The position numbers and the translations under genes are program-made. From assembly GCF_016019935.1 (NCBI RefSeq), contig NZ_JAECMT010000004.1, forward strand, positions 496,833 to 560,832: a stretch of 64,000 bases of DNA, written 5' to 3'. The notes beneath the pieces are model-generated. The model had not been told where the DNA came from, searched no databases, and saw only the letters and a program-made list of their open reading frames with translations. This DNA is from Paenibacillus sp. GSMTC-2017. GTDB taxonomy: Bacteria > Bacillota > Bacilli > Paenibacillales > Paenibacillaceae. The first letter of the stretch is position 1, and every line of letters begins with the position of its first letter. Shown piece by piece: positions 9,338 to 17,365 of the stretch.

Positions 9338-10534
9338 GTGATGCGCAACATGCTCCTAATCATATGTATTTGTGCCGTAATGGTGTTCACGACAGGCTGT
9401 TGGAATCGTCGTGAACTCAATGATCTTGCTATTGTGGCAGCGATTGGTATTGATAAGCAAGGTGAAAAGTATCTTGTATCCGTTCAGGTTGTAGATCCTG
9501 CCGAGGTGTCCGCTAACAAGGGGACTAGTGGAAGCTCACCGGTAACAACGTACCATGAGACAGGAGATACCATCTTTGAGGCGATAAGAAAGATGACTAC
9601 GGTGACGCCTAGAAAGCTGTATTTTGCCCATCTTCGTATGTTTATCATAAGTGAAGAATTAGCGAAGGAAGGGATAGCTGAAGCACTAGATCTCTTTTCT
9701 CGAGATCCAGAGGCCCGTACAGACTTTTATTTAGTGATAGCTAAGGATGCTAGGGCAATTGAAGTGTTGGACATTTTGACACCTATGGAAAAGATTCCAG
9801 CGAGCAAAATGTTCTCGTCTCTAGAAGTATCGGAGAAGGCATGGGCACCAACGGTTTCTGTCCATATGGACCAACTTATCACCGATATCGTGAACAAAGG
9901 TAAAGAGGTGGCTCTGACAGGTATACAAATAGATGGCAGCTCGAAAGCAGGCACCAGCAGAAAAAATTTGGAGAAGCCGGATACTCCTGTGAACTTGAAA
10001 TACCAGGGAGTTGCAGTCTTTAAAGGGGATAAGTTGGTTGGCTGGCTGAACGAAAATGAAAGCAAGGGATACAGCAATATTACAGACAAGCTAAAGAGTA
10101 CAATTGTGGAAATCAAATGTCCAAACGGCGGTTTATTAGGTGTGGAGGTTATTCGATCTAAGACAAACGTTAAAGGTAAAGTAAAAGGGGGAAAACCTGA
10201 AATTGAGGTATTCATGCGTACGGAGGCGAATGTTGGGGAAGTAGAGTGCAAGATCGATTTCTCCAAAGTAGAAACGATTAAGGAGCTTGAGAAGATCGTA
10301 GAGGGAGTAATTATTAAAAATACAGAACGCACATTTCTAAAAGCAAAAAAGTTGAATAGTGATATTTTCGGCTTTGGGGAAGCTATTCATCGTGCTGACC
10401 CTAAATACTGGGCAAAGGTAGAAGAGAACTGGGATGAACACTTTTTGGATTTGCCTATGAAGGTTACTGTGGATGTTAGGATAAGGCGTATAGGAACGGT
10501 TGGTAATTCTTTTCTTAACGAAATGAAGGAGTAG
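9338..10534 (+). CDS. gerAC-like: Ger(x)C-family germination lipoprotein
   Basis: A ~398-residue C subunit of a germinant receptor. The leader (residues 1-22) is hydrophobic and ends in a lipobox (TTGC), giving a diacylglycerol-modified lipoprotein; CWNRRELNDLAIVAAIGID is the family's hallmark start of the mature protein. The C-terminal domain includes DWG-like and KVEENWDEHF segments. GGAGG at 9323-9327 is better spaced for GTG 9338 than for ATG 9341; either is possible. It lies between the A and D genes of the same operon. Confidence 0.92.
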   Translation: MMRNMLLIICICAVMVFTTGCWNRRELNDLAIVAAIGIDKQGEKYLVSVQVVDPAEVSANKGTSGSSPVTTYHETGDTIFEAIRKMTTVTPRKLYFAHLRMFIISEELAKEGIAEALDLFSRDPEARTDFYLVIAKDARAIEVLDILTPMEKIPASKMFSSLEVSEKAWAPTVSVHMDQLITDIVNKGKEVALTGIQIDGSSKAGTSRKNLEKPDTPVNLKYQGVAVFKGDKLVGWLNENESKGYSNITDKLKSTIVEIKCPNGGLLGVEVIRSKTNVKGKVKGGKPEIEVFMRTEANVGEVECKIDFSKVETIKELEKIVEGVIIKNTERTFLKAKKLNSDIFGFGEAIHRADPKYWAKVEENWDEHFLDLPMKVTVDVRIRRIGTVGNSFLNEMKE

Positions 10535-10541
10535 TATAGGT

Positions 10542-10775
10542 ATGTTATCTGTCATCGGATTAATCGTTTTAGCTCTGTGTATCGCTTTCTACGAGATGCC
10601 TACTCTTATTAAGAAGCGGAAAGTGAAGGAGCTATGGGTTTTCTCAAGTCTACTTCTAATTGGGACGAGTATGGGCATTGCTGAAAGCTTGCATGTTTTA
10701 ATACCGAACCCTATTGATTGGATTATTAAAATATACACGCCTATAAGCGAGATGTTAAATGGTGTGCTGATATAA
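10542..10775 (+). CDS. Small two-helix membrane protein, putative germinant receptor D subunit
   Basis: A 77-residue protein with two hydrophobic helices (about residues 2-20 and 30-52) separated by a basic loop (KKRKVKE). Small two-helix 'D' proteins of about this size are encoded in or next to many gerA-type operons of Bacillus and modulate germinant receptor function. Position here, seven bases after gerC and just ahead of gerB, fits that group well. No motif proves it. ATG 10542 directly follows the gerC stop and has GAAGGAG in the end of gerC. Confidence 0.75.
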   Translation: MLSVIGLIVLALCIAFYEMPTLIKKRKVKELWVFSSLLLIGTSMGIAESLHVLIPNPIDWIIKIYTPISEMLNGVLI

Positions 10776-10797
10776 AGCAGCGAGGAGGTAACAGCTC

Positions 10798-11916
10798 ATG
10801 GCAGGTGCAGAGAAAGTAAGCGGTAGACAGTTTGGGATACTAGTGGCATTGTTTTCTATAGGCACAACTATACTCATTGTACCATCTGGACTTGCAGAAG
10901 AAGTTAGCCAAGATTCTTGGCTTGCAGCGATCTTAGGTGTAGGGCTCGGACTGTTGCTTGTTATGTTATTTAATGCGGTTGGCAGCTTGTACCCAAACAA
11001 GAGTTTGGTTGAAATGATGGAGACATTGTTTGGATTATGGATTGGTAAAGCGGCGGGTTTAATATTTGTGTTCTTCACTATTGTAACAGCTTCAGAGCTT
11101 ATCTATTTTACAGGAAATTTTCTGACCACAATGATTATGCCAGAAACACCAGTCGAAGCTATTAATATCGTATTAGCAAGTGTCGTTGTTATGGGGGCGC
11201 GGCTTGGTATTGAAACACTTACTCGTGCAGCGGAGATGTTATTTCCACTGTTCGTTGTGTTGTTTCTAGTATTAGTTATTTTCGTGTCGCCGCAAATTGA
11301 CTTAGATAATATAAAGCCTATTATGGAGACTAGTACAACGTCATTGATAAAAGCAAGTCTATTTTTTGCAAGTACGTTTGCGTTTACACCTATTGTACTT
11401 TTGATGATATTTCCTGTTTCTGTGAACCGATTGAAGGAAGGTCGAGTGGCATTTTATACAGGTCTTCTCACCGCAGGGATCGTCTTAATTATTATTATAG
11501 CTTTGTGTATACTAGTTCTTGATGCTGATACAACCGCAAGACAAACGTACCCGAGCTATTCATTGGCCAAAAAAATAAATGTAGGCAACTTCCTGCAACG
11601 TATTGAAATTGTAATGGCAGGCTTGTGGTTTATTTCGATGTATTTCAAAATGTCATGTTATTTCTATGCTTCTAGTAGAGGTTTTGCACAAGTAATGAAG
11701 ATGAAGGACCATCGTATCCTCGTATTTCCGTTTGGTATCATCTTAGTTGTTCTTTCCTTGATCGTGCATCCTAATATTCTTCATTCTAACGCTTATAATA
11801 AGGATATCTGGTTGCCCTATGTGGCTACGTATGGACTAATTCTTCCGCTAGTATTATTAGCCATACACGCAATTCGCAAGTTTTTTAAAAAGCAAAAGTC
11901 GAATAAGAGCACGTAA
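10798..11916 (+). CDS. gerAB-like: Spore germination permease, GerAB/GerKB family (B subunit)
   Basis: A 372-residue polytopic protein with about ten membrane helices, from the endospore germination permease family within the amino-acid/polyamine transporter superfamily. In the receptor the B subunit binds the germinant. The start VSGRQFGILVALFSIGTTIL and the ASELIYFTGNFLTTMIMPETP segment near residue 100 are typical. GAGGAGG precedes ATG 10798. Last gene of the operon. The germinant cannot be predicted from sequence. Confidence 0.92.
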   Translation: MAGAEKVSGRQFGILVALFSIGTTILIVPSGLAEEVSQDSWLAAILGVGLGLLLVMLFNAVGSLYPNKSLVEMMETLFGLWIGKAAGLIFVFFTIVTASELIYFTGNFLTTMIMPETPVEAINIVLASVVVMGARLGIETLTRAAEMLFPLFVVLFLVLVIFVSPQIDLDNIKPIMETSTTSLIKASLFFASTFAFTPIVLLMIFPVSVNRLKEGRVAFYTGLLTAGIVLIIIIALCILVLDADTTARQTYPSYSLAKKINVGNFLQRIEIVMAGLWFISMYFKMSCYFYASSRGFAQVMKMKDHRILVFPFGIILVVLSLIVHPNILHSNAYNKDIWLPYVATYGLILPLVLLAIHAIRKFFKKQKSNKST

Positions 11917-11947
11917 ATATGTAGGATTAGATTCGAAATGTACAGGG

Positions 11948-11990
11948 TTGACTTATTGGTTTGTGTTTGATATCTTTAATTTAAGATATC
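11948..11990 (+). promoter_or_regulatory. Promoter and palindromic operator of the MarR-family gene
   Basis: TTGACT at 11948-11953, 17-base spacer, TATCTT at 11971-11976. The -10 lies inside an imperfect palindrome, 11969-11990, with arms GATATCTT / AAGATATC. A near-identical core precedes the dioxygenase gene at 12511. The arrangement suggests autorepression. Confidence 0.7.
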
Positions 11991-12018
11991 GCAATTGTAG
12001 AGATAAGAGGTGGCTAAT

Positions 12019-12465
12019 ATGGCGGAACAAACATCAAATGAATCATTGGAATTGTTCATCGCGCTATCCAGAGCAAGTCAATGGGTCAATGCACACGCGG
12101 ATCGGGATATTCGCCAGCATGGACTGAATAGAACAGAATTTGGTGTTCTTGAACTGCTCTATCATAAAGGTTATCAGCCGTTGCAACAAATTGGCGGCAA
12201 GGTGCTAATGAGCAGTGGCAATATTACTTATGTGATAGATAAGCTGGAGAAGAAGGGCCTCTGTCGTAGACGTGCTTCTACGGAAGACCGCAGATTGATC
12301 TATGCTGAAATTACGGATGAAGGAAGTCGATTTATAGAAGATATCTTTCCTGGTCATACTACTGTAATTGAGCAAGCGGCCGGAGGACTTACACCGGAAG
12401 AAAAGAAACTCGCAAGCGACCTACTTAAGAAACTTGGTAAATTCGCACAGCAGTCGTTCAAATAG
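12019..12465 (+). CDS. MarR-family repressor (MhqR-like)
   Basis: A 148-residue winged-helix regulator. The recognition region is GGKVLMSSGNITYVIDKLEKKGL and the wing carries the family signature STEDRRLIYAEITDEG. ATG 12019 is chosen over GTG 12010 because AGAGG then has normal spacing. It precedes a ring-cleaving dioxygenase, a phospholipase/carboxylesterase-type hydrolase and a flavin reductase. That resembles the MhqR regulon of B. subtilis (mhqNOP, mhqED), which responds to quinones and catechols; assignment to that subgroup rests on this context. Confidence 0.85.
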   Translation: MAEQTSNESLELFIALSRASQWVNAHADRDIRQHGLNRTEFGVLELLYHKGYQPLQQIGGKVLMSSGNITYVIDKLEKKGLCRRRASTEDRRLIYAEITDEGSRFIEDIFPGHTTVIEQAAGGLTPEEKKLASDLLKKLGKFAQQSFK

Positions 12466-12510
12466 CACATTAGTGAAGCTGGTTGAACGCACTGTATGTG
12501 CAGACTATAT

Positions 12511-12526
12511 ATCTTAATATTAAGAT
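12511..12526 (+). promoter_or_regulatory. Perfect palindrome ahead of the dioxygenase operon (predicted MarR operator)
   Basis: The 16-base perfect palindrome ATCTTAATATTAAGAT lies 26 bases before the dioxygenase start. It shares the TATCTT...AAGAT core with the site in the regulator's own promoter, so both are likely bound by the same MarR-type protein. Confidence 0.65.
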
Positions 12527-12551
12527 TAAAAATAATGAGGAGTGATTGATT

Positions 12552-13508
12552 ATGTCAACGAATACAACAACAAAGACGGCGGGAATTCATCATATTACAG
12601 CTTTTGTACGCAACCCGCAACAAACGACGGATTTTTACGCAGGTGTATTAGGACTACGGTTAGTGAAAAAAACGATTAACTTTGATGCGCCAGAAGTGTA
12701 CCACCTGTACTTCGGTGATGATGTTGGAAGTCCAGGCACGATCATTACTTTCTTCCCATGGGCAGAGTCTCGTAAAGGTCGCGTAGGCGGTGGGCAGGTT
12801 GGTATTACAAGTTATGTTGTACCAGCGGGTGCTTACTCATTTTGGAGAGAGCGTTTAACGAAACTTGGTGTAGAAGCGCAAGAAACAGAGCGCTTTGGTG
12901 AGCAATATTTACAGTTTACTGATCCAGATGGTCTCAGAGGGGAAATCGTTGCGAGAGAAGAGGGTCAGCTTAGCAAGTGGTCTTTTGGAGGTATTCCGGC
13001 GGATATGGCGATTAAAGGATTTGGTGGAGCTGTATTGTTCAGTACTGCTCCTTCTTCCACAGGTAAGTTGCTCGAAAATGTGATGGGACTTGAAAAAGTG
13101 GGAGAAGACGCAGGGTTCGTACGTTACAAAGCGTTCGGTGATCTAGGCAATATTATTGATGTGAATGTGGAAGTAATGGCGCCGGGTTCTGGTGGTAGCG
13201 GCACTGTTCACCATATTGCATGGAGAGCAAAAGATGATGTGGAACATGAAGCGTGGAGACAACATGTAGCAGCAAGCGGGTTTCAGCCTACTCCGATTGT
13301 GGATAGACAATACTTTAATGCGATCTACTTCCGTGAGGAAGGTGGAATCCTGTTTGAAATCGCGACAGATCCACCAGGATTTGCAAAAGATGAAGAAGCC
13401 CTGCACCTTGGTGAGAAACTAATGTTGCCTGCATGGTATGAAAAACATCGTTCGGAAATTGAGAAGTTGCTATTGCCATTTGAAGTAAGAGAATTGGAGA
13501 TGAAATAA
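12552..13508 (+). CDS. Ring-cleaving dioxygenase, glyoxalase/VOC superfamily (MhqO/MhqE-like)
   Basis: A 318-residue protein with two VOC modules. The metal-ligand segments are GIHHITAFV at the N-terminus, VHHIAWR near residue 220 and FEIATDPPGF near 270, matching the extradiol dioxygenase-like family. Members of the Mhq group are thought to open hydroquinone or catechol rings. ATG 12552 (AGGAG at 12538-12542) is preferred over TTG 12546. The following esterase gene starts two bases after this stop, so the genes are co-transcribed; the palindrome at 12511 is the likely operator. Confidence 0.87.
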   Translation: MSTNTTTKTAGIHHITAFVRNPQQTTDFYAGVLGLRLVKKTINFDAPEVYHLYFGDDVGSPGTIITFFPWAESRKGRVGGGQVGITSYVVPAGAYSFWRERLTKLGVEAQETERFGEQYLQFTDPDGLRGEIVAREEGQLSKWSFGGIPADMAIKGFGGAVLFSTAPSSTGKLLENVMGLEKVGEDAGFVRYKAFGDLGNIIDVNVEVMAPGSGGSGTVHHIAWRAKDDVEHEAWRQHVAASGFQPTPIVDRQYFNAIYFREEGGILFEIATDPPGFAKDEEALHLGEKLMLPAWYEKHRSEIEKLLLPFEVRELEMK

Positions 13509-13510
13509 GT

Positions 13511-14125
13511 ATGAAACATTTATTTACTAAGGGTACAGATGAATCGGCGCCAGTATTGCTATTGTTGCATGGAACGGGTGGTACGGAGCGGGATTTGCTT
13601 CCGCTTGCTAATATGATTTCGCCTGCTTCTTCTGTACTTAGCGTTCGGGGTAACGTGCTAGAAAATGGTATGCCGAGATTTTTCCGACGGTTAGCGGAAG
13701 GTGTATTTGATATTGAAGATTTAATCTTCCGTACAGGGGAGCTTAACGATTTTCTTAATCAAGCCGCGGTTGATTACGGATTCGATCGGAGTAATGTTGT
13801 AGCAGTCGGCTATTCTAACGGAGCAAATATTGCGGGAAGTTTGTTATTCCAGTATAAAGATGCTTTGAAAGGCGCGATTTTGCATCATCCGATGGTTCCG
13901 ATTAGAGATGTCGTTATCCCTGATATGACGGGATTGCCTTGTTTTATTGGGGCAGGAGAAAATGATCCGATCTGTACTCCGCAAGAGACGAGGGAGCTTG
14001 AGAGCTTGCTAGCTGGAGCGGGAGCAGAAGTTGAAGTGCATTGGGAACGGTTCGGTCATCAATTAACTAGCTCAGAAGCTGCTGCGGCAACCGAATGGTT
14101 TGGGCGGACATTTGGAAATAAATAA
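13511..14125 (+). CDS. Phospholipase/carboxylesterase-type alpha/beta hydrolase (MhqD-like)
   Basis: A 204-residue serine hydrolase. It has the oxyanion-hole segment LLLHGTGGTERDLLPLA, the nucleophile elbow VGYSNGAN (Ser near residue 99), an acid in GAGENDPICTPQET, and the catalytic His in RFGHQLTSSEA. This is the abhydrolase_2 family of B. subtilis MhqD. The natural ester is unknown. Translation is probably coupled to the dioxygenase, since the Shine-Dalgarno lies inside the end of that gene. Confidence 0.87.
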   Translation: MKHLFTKGTDESAPVLLLLHGTGGTERDLLPLANMISPASSVLSVRGNVLENGMPRFFRRLAEGVFDIEDLIFRTGELNDFLNQAAVDYGFDRSNVVAVGYSNGANIAGSLLFQYKDALKGAILHHPMVPIRDVVIPDMTGLPCFIGAGENDPICTPQETRELESLLAGAGAEVEVHWERFGHQLTSSEAAAATEWFGRTFGNK

Positions 14126-14148
14126 GTAGCGGCTGAGGGAGCGATTCA

Positions 14149-14763
14149 ATGATGATTTCTATTGATCCAAAGGACCAGAGCGTGCAGGACAACTATAAGT
14201 TGTTGATTGGCAGTATCATCCCGCGTCCAATCGCATTTGTATCAACGCTCTCCGAGGAAGGGGTGCTGAATGCGGCACCTTTTAGCTTCTTTAACATTGT
14301 GACAGCTGATCCTCCGATGATAGCTGTGTCCGTGCAACGGAGGAATGGTGAGCAGAAGGATACGGCGCGCAATGCTATAAGTCGTGGGCAGTTCGTTGCT
14401 CATATAGCGGATGAGCTTTACATTGAAGCCATTAATGAGACGGCGGCAAATCTGCCTCCGAATGTGAGTGAAGTTGAAGTAGCTGGGCTGAAGGCTATTG
14501 CTAGTACAGTCATCGATGTGCCAGGGATAGCTGAAGCTAAAATTCGTATGGAATGTGTGCTGGAGCAAGCTTTGCCGCTAGGCGGTTCCGAAGGATCACC
14601 TTCATGTGATTTACTGATTGGCCGCGTCGTCCATTTCCACATTGATGATGCACTATACGAGAAAGGGCGTATAGATGCGATTGGCCTGCGGCCTGTCAGC
14701 CGCTTGGCGGGAAATGACTACTCGAAGCTTGGCGATATATTTACGGTTGTGCGGCCTAGTTAA
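14149..14763 (+). CDS. Flavin reductase family protein (FMN-binding split barrel)
   Basis: A 204-residue protein with the flavin-reductase-like split-barrel fold. The typical start is YKLLIGSIIPRPIAFVST, followed by NAAPFSFFNIVTADPPMIAVS, both FMN-contact regions. Members reduce flavin with NAD(P)H or act as flavoprotein partners. It ends the quinone/aromatic-response operon and could supply reduced flavin or reduce quinones; this is inference from context. AGGGAG precedes ATG 14149, with an alternative ATG at 14152. Confidence 0.85.
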   Translation: MMISIDPKDQSVQDNYKLLIGSIIPRPIAFVSTLSEEGVLNAAPFSFFNIVTADPPMIAVSVQRRNGEQKDTARNAISRGQFVAHIADELYIEAINETAANLPPNVSEVEVAGLKAIASTVIDVPGIAEAKIRMECVLEQALPLGGSEGSPSCDLLIGRVVHFHIDDALYEKGRIDAIGLRPVSRLAGNDYSKLGDIFTVVRPS

Positions 14764-14823
14764 TTGAAATGCGATAACTACTCTGCTAGAGTCGGATTGT
14801 TAATTGAATAGTATTAGATATGA

Positions 14824-14864
14824 AAACATCGCTTCAAGAGTAGTATAACTTGGGCGATGTTTTT
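14824..14864 (+). terminator. Terminator after the flavin reductase gene
   Basis: Arms AAACATCGC...CAAG and CTTG...GCGATGTTT followed by TT form an interrupted hairpin 60 bases past the stop. Confidence 0.75.
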
Positions 14865-14896
14865 GTGTGTTTTATGCAACTTTATTTTTACTTTTT

Positions 14897-14917
14897 GTAT
14901 CTATAAAGTGTAGATAC
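14897..14917 (+). promoter_or_regulatory. Inverted repeat upstream of a small membrane protein gene
   Basis: GTATCTA / TAGATAC with a seven-base gap, followed by TACAAT at 14935. It could be an operator; no regulator is identified. Confidence 0.35.
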
Positions 14918-14944
14918 AGTTCTGTACAATAATGAGGTGATAAG

Positions 14945-15133
14945 ATGAGAAAAGTAATACTTAGGTCTTTTTTAGTTATCTTATCTCTCAGTAATGTATT
15001 TTGGCTTATAGGATATTTGTTTAACTTTGACAACATCCATACGAAGCAAACTCTTGCTGAATTTATGATAGTATTTACACCTCTTTGTCTATTGAACTTA
15101 TTATTCCTATTTCGAATTAAGACAATAAAATGA
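14945..15133 (+). CDS. Small membrane protein, function unknown
   Basis: A 62-residue protein with two hydrophobic helices (about residues 6-25 and 37-56), short basic ends and no recognisable motif. GAGGTGATAAG places a strong Shine-Dalgarno at ATG 14945. It stands alone between the quinone-response operon and the LysE-type exporter. Confidence 0.6.
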   Translation: MRKVILRSFLVILSLSNVFWLIGYLFNFDNIHTKQTLAEFMIVFTPLCLLNLLFLFRIKTIK

Positions 15134-15370
15134 TATTTACCAGTTCTTATTGTTGTATTCCGATTCTCTTACGATGTAATTGAGTTCTTAAATGGAGTAG
15201 GAGGGAACGGCATCGAAGTGAGAAGATTTTTGAATACAGAGGATTGTAACATAGAATCTAGTTTGATCTCTGTAAGTTTTAAACAATTTCATTTATTCCC
15301 AATCACCTAAAAATTGCTATAATAATCGGATGGATTGTTAAGAAATGAATGGGGAGAGAGGGAGAACATT

Positions 15371-15988
15371 ATGTTAGCAGCAATACTTCATGGAATCGTA
15401 TTAGCTTTCGGGCTAATTCTTCCCCTTGGAGCGCAAAACGTATTTGTATTTAATCAAGGGGTTTCTCAGCCAAAGTTTAGAAAAGCACTCCCAGTCGTCA
15501 TTACAGCATCACTTTGTGACACTATACTTATTTTGCTAGCGACGCTTGGGGTTTCGGTTATCGTATTATCTGTACCCGCGCTGCAAACTGTCATCTTTAC
15601 TGTAGGACTTTTATTTCTTCTATATATGGGGTGGTCGATTTGGAGAAGTGATCCCGTAGCTCTTAATCAAAAGGAAGGAGCCATGTCGCCTAAGAAACAG
15701 ATAATGATAGCTATTTCAGTGTCTCTTCTTAATCCCCACGCTATCATTGATACTGTGGGTGTAATTGGAACAAGTTCATTGAACTATTCAGGATCAGAAA
15801 AGATAGCTTTCACTACAGCTTGTATTATTATTTCTTGGTTATGGTTTCTAAGTCTTGCGATAGCAGGAAAAGTAGTTGGTAACTTTGATACTAAGGGTAC
15901 TCTCCTAAAAGTAATCAATAAAATATCGGCTATCATTATTTGGATTGTAGCGATTTACATAGCTGTTGAGCTGTTTAAGATGTTTTAG
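15371..15988 (+). CDS. LysE/ArgO-family amino acid exporter
   Basis: A 205-residue membrane protein with about six helices. The N-terminal segment GIVLAFGLILPLGAQNVFVFNQG is the LysE/ArgO signature, and SVSLLNPHAIIDTVGVIGTSS near residue 120 is the second conserved block. Characterised members export lysine or arginine. ATG 15371 (GGGAGAGAGGGAG upstream) is preferred over the longer frame from 15335. A terminator follows. Confidence 0.9.
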   Translation: MLAAILHGIVLAFGLILPLGAQNVFVFNQGVSQPKFRKALPVVITASLCDTILILLATLGVSVIVLSVPALQTVIFTVGLLFLLYMGWSIWRSDPVALNQKEGAMSPKKQIMIAISVSLLNPHAIIDTVGVIGTSSLNYSGSEKIAFTTACIIISWLWFLSLAIAGKVVGNFDTKGTLLKVINKISAIIIWIVAIYIAVELFKMF

Positions 15989-16015
15989 ATGATTGTCTTC
16001 GAGCTGTATCGTAAC

Positions 16016-16061
16016 TAAAAAGGAGTTAGCTCAAGTAGATAGTTGAGCTGACTCCTTTTTT
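16016..16061 (+). terminator. Terminator after the LysE-type gene
   Basis: Arms AAAAAGGAGTtAGCTCAA and TTGAGCTgACTCCTTTTTT form a long stem ending in six T. Confidence 0.88.
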
Positions 16062-16160
16062 ACATCGTAAGCATGACTATCCAAACCAAACGATATAAAT
16101 AAAGGGTATACATTCTATAATCGTTATTGTTGGAATTAGGGTTTGAAGGGAGGAACCGAA

Positions 16161-17069
16161 ATGATTGTAGATTGTGCTATTGTAGGTGGTGGCCCAGCTG
16201 GCTTGAACGCAGCTTTGTTGCTGGGAAGAGCGAGAAGGAGTGTTATTCTGTTCGATGATAACAAGCCACGAAATGCAGTGACAAGACATATGCACGGATT
16301 TCTAACGCGGGATGGCGTAAGTCCAGACCACTTTCGCGCTCTTGCTTGGCAAGATATTGTTCAATATCCAGGAGTGAAGATAGATCGGAATAGAGTAATT
16401 AGTATTTGGAGAGTAAACGGAGGTTTTCAACTACAGACAGCTGGTGGGGATGGAGGTGTCTTCTACGCTCGTAAACTAATATTGGCGACAGGTTTAAAAG
16501 AATCTTTGCCTGAAATACCTTATATCCATAGCTTTTATGGCAGAAGTTTATTTAGTTGTCCTTATTGCGATGGATGGGAGTTGCGAGATAAACCATTAGT
16601 CATTATCGCAGAGGGAGAAAATGCTTTTACATTAACAAGATTAGCATATCAGTGGAGTAAGGATATTCTTTTGTGTACGAATGGCAGTAATGAGTTAAGG
16701 GATAATGAGTTGTCTGGGCTTCGCCACAAAGGAATCGTAGTCTCGCATGAACGAATCGCTTCTTTGGTAGGTGAAGATGGCATACTACGTGGCTTGCGAT
16801 TTGTTGGTGGTAGAGAAGTTCAACGTACGGGAGGTTTTGTTTCACCTTATTGGAAGCAAGCCTCTCACTTTGCCGAAAGTCTAGGTTGCTTAATGAATGA
16901 AAACGGCGGTATACATACAGATGGGCTTGGGCGAACGAGTGTATTTGGGGTTTATGCTGCAGGGGACAATTCAATTATAGCTCCAGCTCAAGCGAGTATT
17001 GCTGCTGGTGAAGGTAGTAAAGCCGCGATTGGCGTTAATGCAGATTTAGTAAAAGAAGATTTTGTGTAA
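16161..17069 (+). CDS. Thioredoxin-reductase-like NAD(P)/FAD-dependent oxidoreductase
   Basis: A 302-residue flavoprotein. It has the FAD-binding CAIVGGGPAGLNAALLLGRA at the N-terminus, a redox CxxC (SCPYCDGWE) near residue 135, and the FAD motif VFGVYAAGDNS near 265. The usual NADPH-binding GxGxxA is poorly kept: the region after the CxxC reads PLVIIAEGENAFTL, so the electron donor may differ from NADPH. ATG 16161 with GGGAGGA upstream is preferred over TTG 16143. The gene stands alone, and the partner protein is unknown. Confidence 0.83.
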   Translation: MIVDCAIVGGGPAGLNAALLLGRARRSVILFDDNKPRNAVTRHMHGFLTRDGVSPDHFRALAWQDIVQYPGVKIDRNRVISIWRVNGGFQLQTAGGDGGVFYARKLILATGLKESLPEIPYIHSFYGRSLFSCPYCDGWELRDKPLVIIAEGENAFTLTRLAYQWSKDILLCTNGSNELRDNELSGLRHKGIVVSHERIASLVGEDGILRGLRFVGGREVQRTGGFVSPYWKQASHFAESLGCLMNENGGIHTDGLGRTSVFGVYAAGDNSIIAPAQASIAAGEGSKAAIGVNADLVKEDFV

Positions 17070-17365
17070 AGTGGTTGGTGAAGTGTTCGTCTCACTGATG
17101 TAACCGAGAAAATCAGGTTAGCGGTACGGAGACAAACCTTCGGCGAGTTTGATTTGTTGATGAAAAAGCAGCCGATCGTTATGGTCGACCGCAATTGCAT
17201 CTCTAGTGCCAACTTTATTTGTTGTTCTTCTTTTCTTTTACAAGTGGTTTAGTAATCGACACGCATACAATTCCGACTACCTAGGCTAGTTATAAGCAGG
17301 AATAGGCTATCTTCAAGTTAGTGAATCTGCTTGAAAATAGCCCATTAACTTTATGAGTGATGAAA
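17070..17365. other. Intergenic gap between oxidoreductase and kinase genes
   Basis: No credible gene. A 55-codon open frame with no start signal (about 17087-17250, plus strand) could be a gene scrap. A hairpin at 17304-17343 (GGCTAT-TTCAAG / CTTGAA-ATAGCC) lies just past the end of the minus-strand kinase and may end that transcript, although it lacks a T-run. Confidence 0.4.

Noticed and set aside
9727..10332. 201-codon open frame on the minus strand
   Set aside because: It is antisense to the well-supported Ger(x)C gene, has a Ser/Thr-biased mirror composition and no Shine-Dalgarno.
17087..17250. 55-codon plus-strand frame
   Set aside because: No start codon with a Shine-Dalgarno and no recognisable family; kept only as a remark in the gap entry.
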